A program made the position numbers and the translations under genes. Positions 18,922 to 19,744 of a stretch of 19,744 nucleotides of DNA are shown in pieces. Positions within the stretch are counted from its first letter, which is position 1. The number at the start of each line of letters is the position of its first letter. The stretch is taken from NCBI GenBank assembly GCA_001931875.2, contig MSJH02000596.1, positions 1 to 19,744 of the forward strand, written 5' to 3'. The notes under the pieces are model-generated. The model made no database searches, was not told where the DNA came from, and saw only the letters and a program-made list of their open reading frames with translations. The DNA is from Byssochlamys sp. IMV 00236 (lineage: Eukaryota > Ascomycota > Eurotiomycetes > Eurotiales > Thermoascaceae).

Positions 18922-19744
18922 GAAAAAGTAGTAAGGGGAAGAAAAAAGTAATTTCAATTCCCGGGCGTACCTTGGGAATATTGCCCCTCGTATAATCTGT
19001 CAGCTAAAAGTGGGTGTAGTTTTCATATTCAGTTAAAGATAATGTAAAATGAACTTTTATTACATGAAGGATATCGCGGTATACCTTTGGGCTCTTTCTT
19101 GGGTTAATTATATTTGACACGGCGGATTTCACTTTAGCATTCAAATACCCTTGATAGGATGATAGGCATTGAACTTGAGCAAGCTGTTGTATAAATGAAC
19201 TGATGACTAGAACACACTTTTCTGTTAATTAAGCTTTAATTTAACGGCCTATCCCTTCCCCTTTTTTGTCAATATAGTGCCATAAAGTGACACTCCTTTA
19301 TCATTAGTTGTTGTCTAGATATAGTTTCTATAGCAATAAAAGAGGAGCACAGCACAAGCTCAAGTAGATATACACTCTTTCCGGAAAGTAAATTCGCCTG
19401 TGATCGAAAATAAATACATCCATGGTGAGAACAAAATTCATGTTGCATGAAATGTAAATTCGTCGTCGCCAAGAATATTTTCGTAATATTAACAGCTGGG
19501 CTGTCTTGAAGTTGAAATTAACTTAATATTAGTCTCTTTGTAAAAGTTTAAATTCTTTATTCGGTCTTTCCATGAAATCAGAAGAACATGTAGTCATATT
19601 TGGCAATGCATATTCTTGAATGGCCACGAAGCAGGTTGCTCCATTTTAATTGAGTCCTTTTTTTGCTTCTTTACAGCAGTTATCAAGTATCCCTCTGAGT
19701 GTTCAAAGATTCACAAATCAAAACTAGCCTGTCCTCATGGTCCT
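18922..19744. other. AT-rich right edge, no confident gene
   Basis: The first bases form a pyrimidine-rich leader for the ProRS gene on the minus strand (TTTTTTCTTCCCC-type run just before its ATG). Beyond that I find no tRNA and no recognisable protein. A minus-strand stretch at about 19064-19215 is open and ends at a GTAATA donor. It is followed by a 33-nt open segment (18971-19003) between AG and GT, in the same phase; this is discussed as a finding. From 19220 to the end the sequence is stop-rich in all frames I read. Confidence 0.45.

Noticed and set aside
18919..18957. Earlier ProRS start (MKLLFSSPYY...)
   Set aside because: It would put a hydrophobic, pyrimidine-encoded stretch before a good mitochondrial presequence. 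The tract looks like the usual C/T-rich leader. It cannot be fully excluded without 5' end data.
1..19744. CRISPR arrays, bacterial operons, tRNA or rRNA genes
   Set aside because: The window is clearly intron-rich fungal DNA. I saw no spaced identical repeats of CRISPR type, no tRNA B-box-like sequence in a cloverleaf context and no rRNA.

Overview
The window is eukaryotic nuclear DNA, almost certainly from an early-diverging fungus of the Mucorales type. The evidence is many short introns (46-93 nt) with GTAAGN-like donors and TAG/CAG acceptors, AT-rich spacers full of homopolymer runs, pyrimidine tracts ahead of start codons, and typically fungal gene families (Zn2Cys6 factor, Num1/Mcp5 cortical anchor, complex I 21 kDa subunit, Mei2). 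The order-level placement is an inference from style and gene content; no marker gene fixes a species.

Layout. 1-1555: poorly understood AT-rich DNA with a likely small two-exon gene on the minus strand (about 391-766) and clusters of short direct repeats. 1556-3520 (+): intronless PPR protein. 3899-5353 (-): ten-exon aldo-keto reductase, convergent with the PPR gene. 6150-10356 (+): five-exon, 1323-residue Num1/Mcp5/ApsA-like cortical anchor. It has an N-terminal coiled coil, a long ladder of Q-T motifs and a C-terminal PH domain. Then follow five genes in tandem on the minus strand, read from right to left: mitochondrial prolyl-tRNA synthetase (18921-17003), Zn2Cys6 transcription factor (16839-14693), Mei2-like three-RRM protein (14611-12735), AARSD1/AlaX-type trans-editing protein (12696-11382) and complex I 21 kDa subunit (11103-10507). 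Spacers between these are 38 to 278 bp. 18922-19744 holds no confident gene.

I rebuilt every spliced gene by hand. In all seven spliced genes (36 exons) the lengths sum to a multiple of three and the joined protein matches its family across each junction, so the models are internally consistent.

Functional links: several products serve mitochondria (PPR RNA-binding protein, mitochondrial ProRS, complex I subunit, and Num1, which in yeast tethers mitochondria and dynein to the cortex). Two act in tRNA charging and quality control. I see no biosynthetic cluster and no clear mobile element or defence system. The most notable feature is the array of about eleven x-[IVT]-Q-T motifs in the Num1-like protein. 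It looks like a multivalent docking site for dynein light chain LC8, in a protein whose known job is to anchor dynein.
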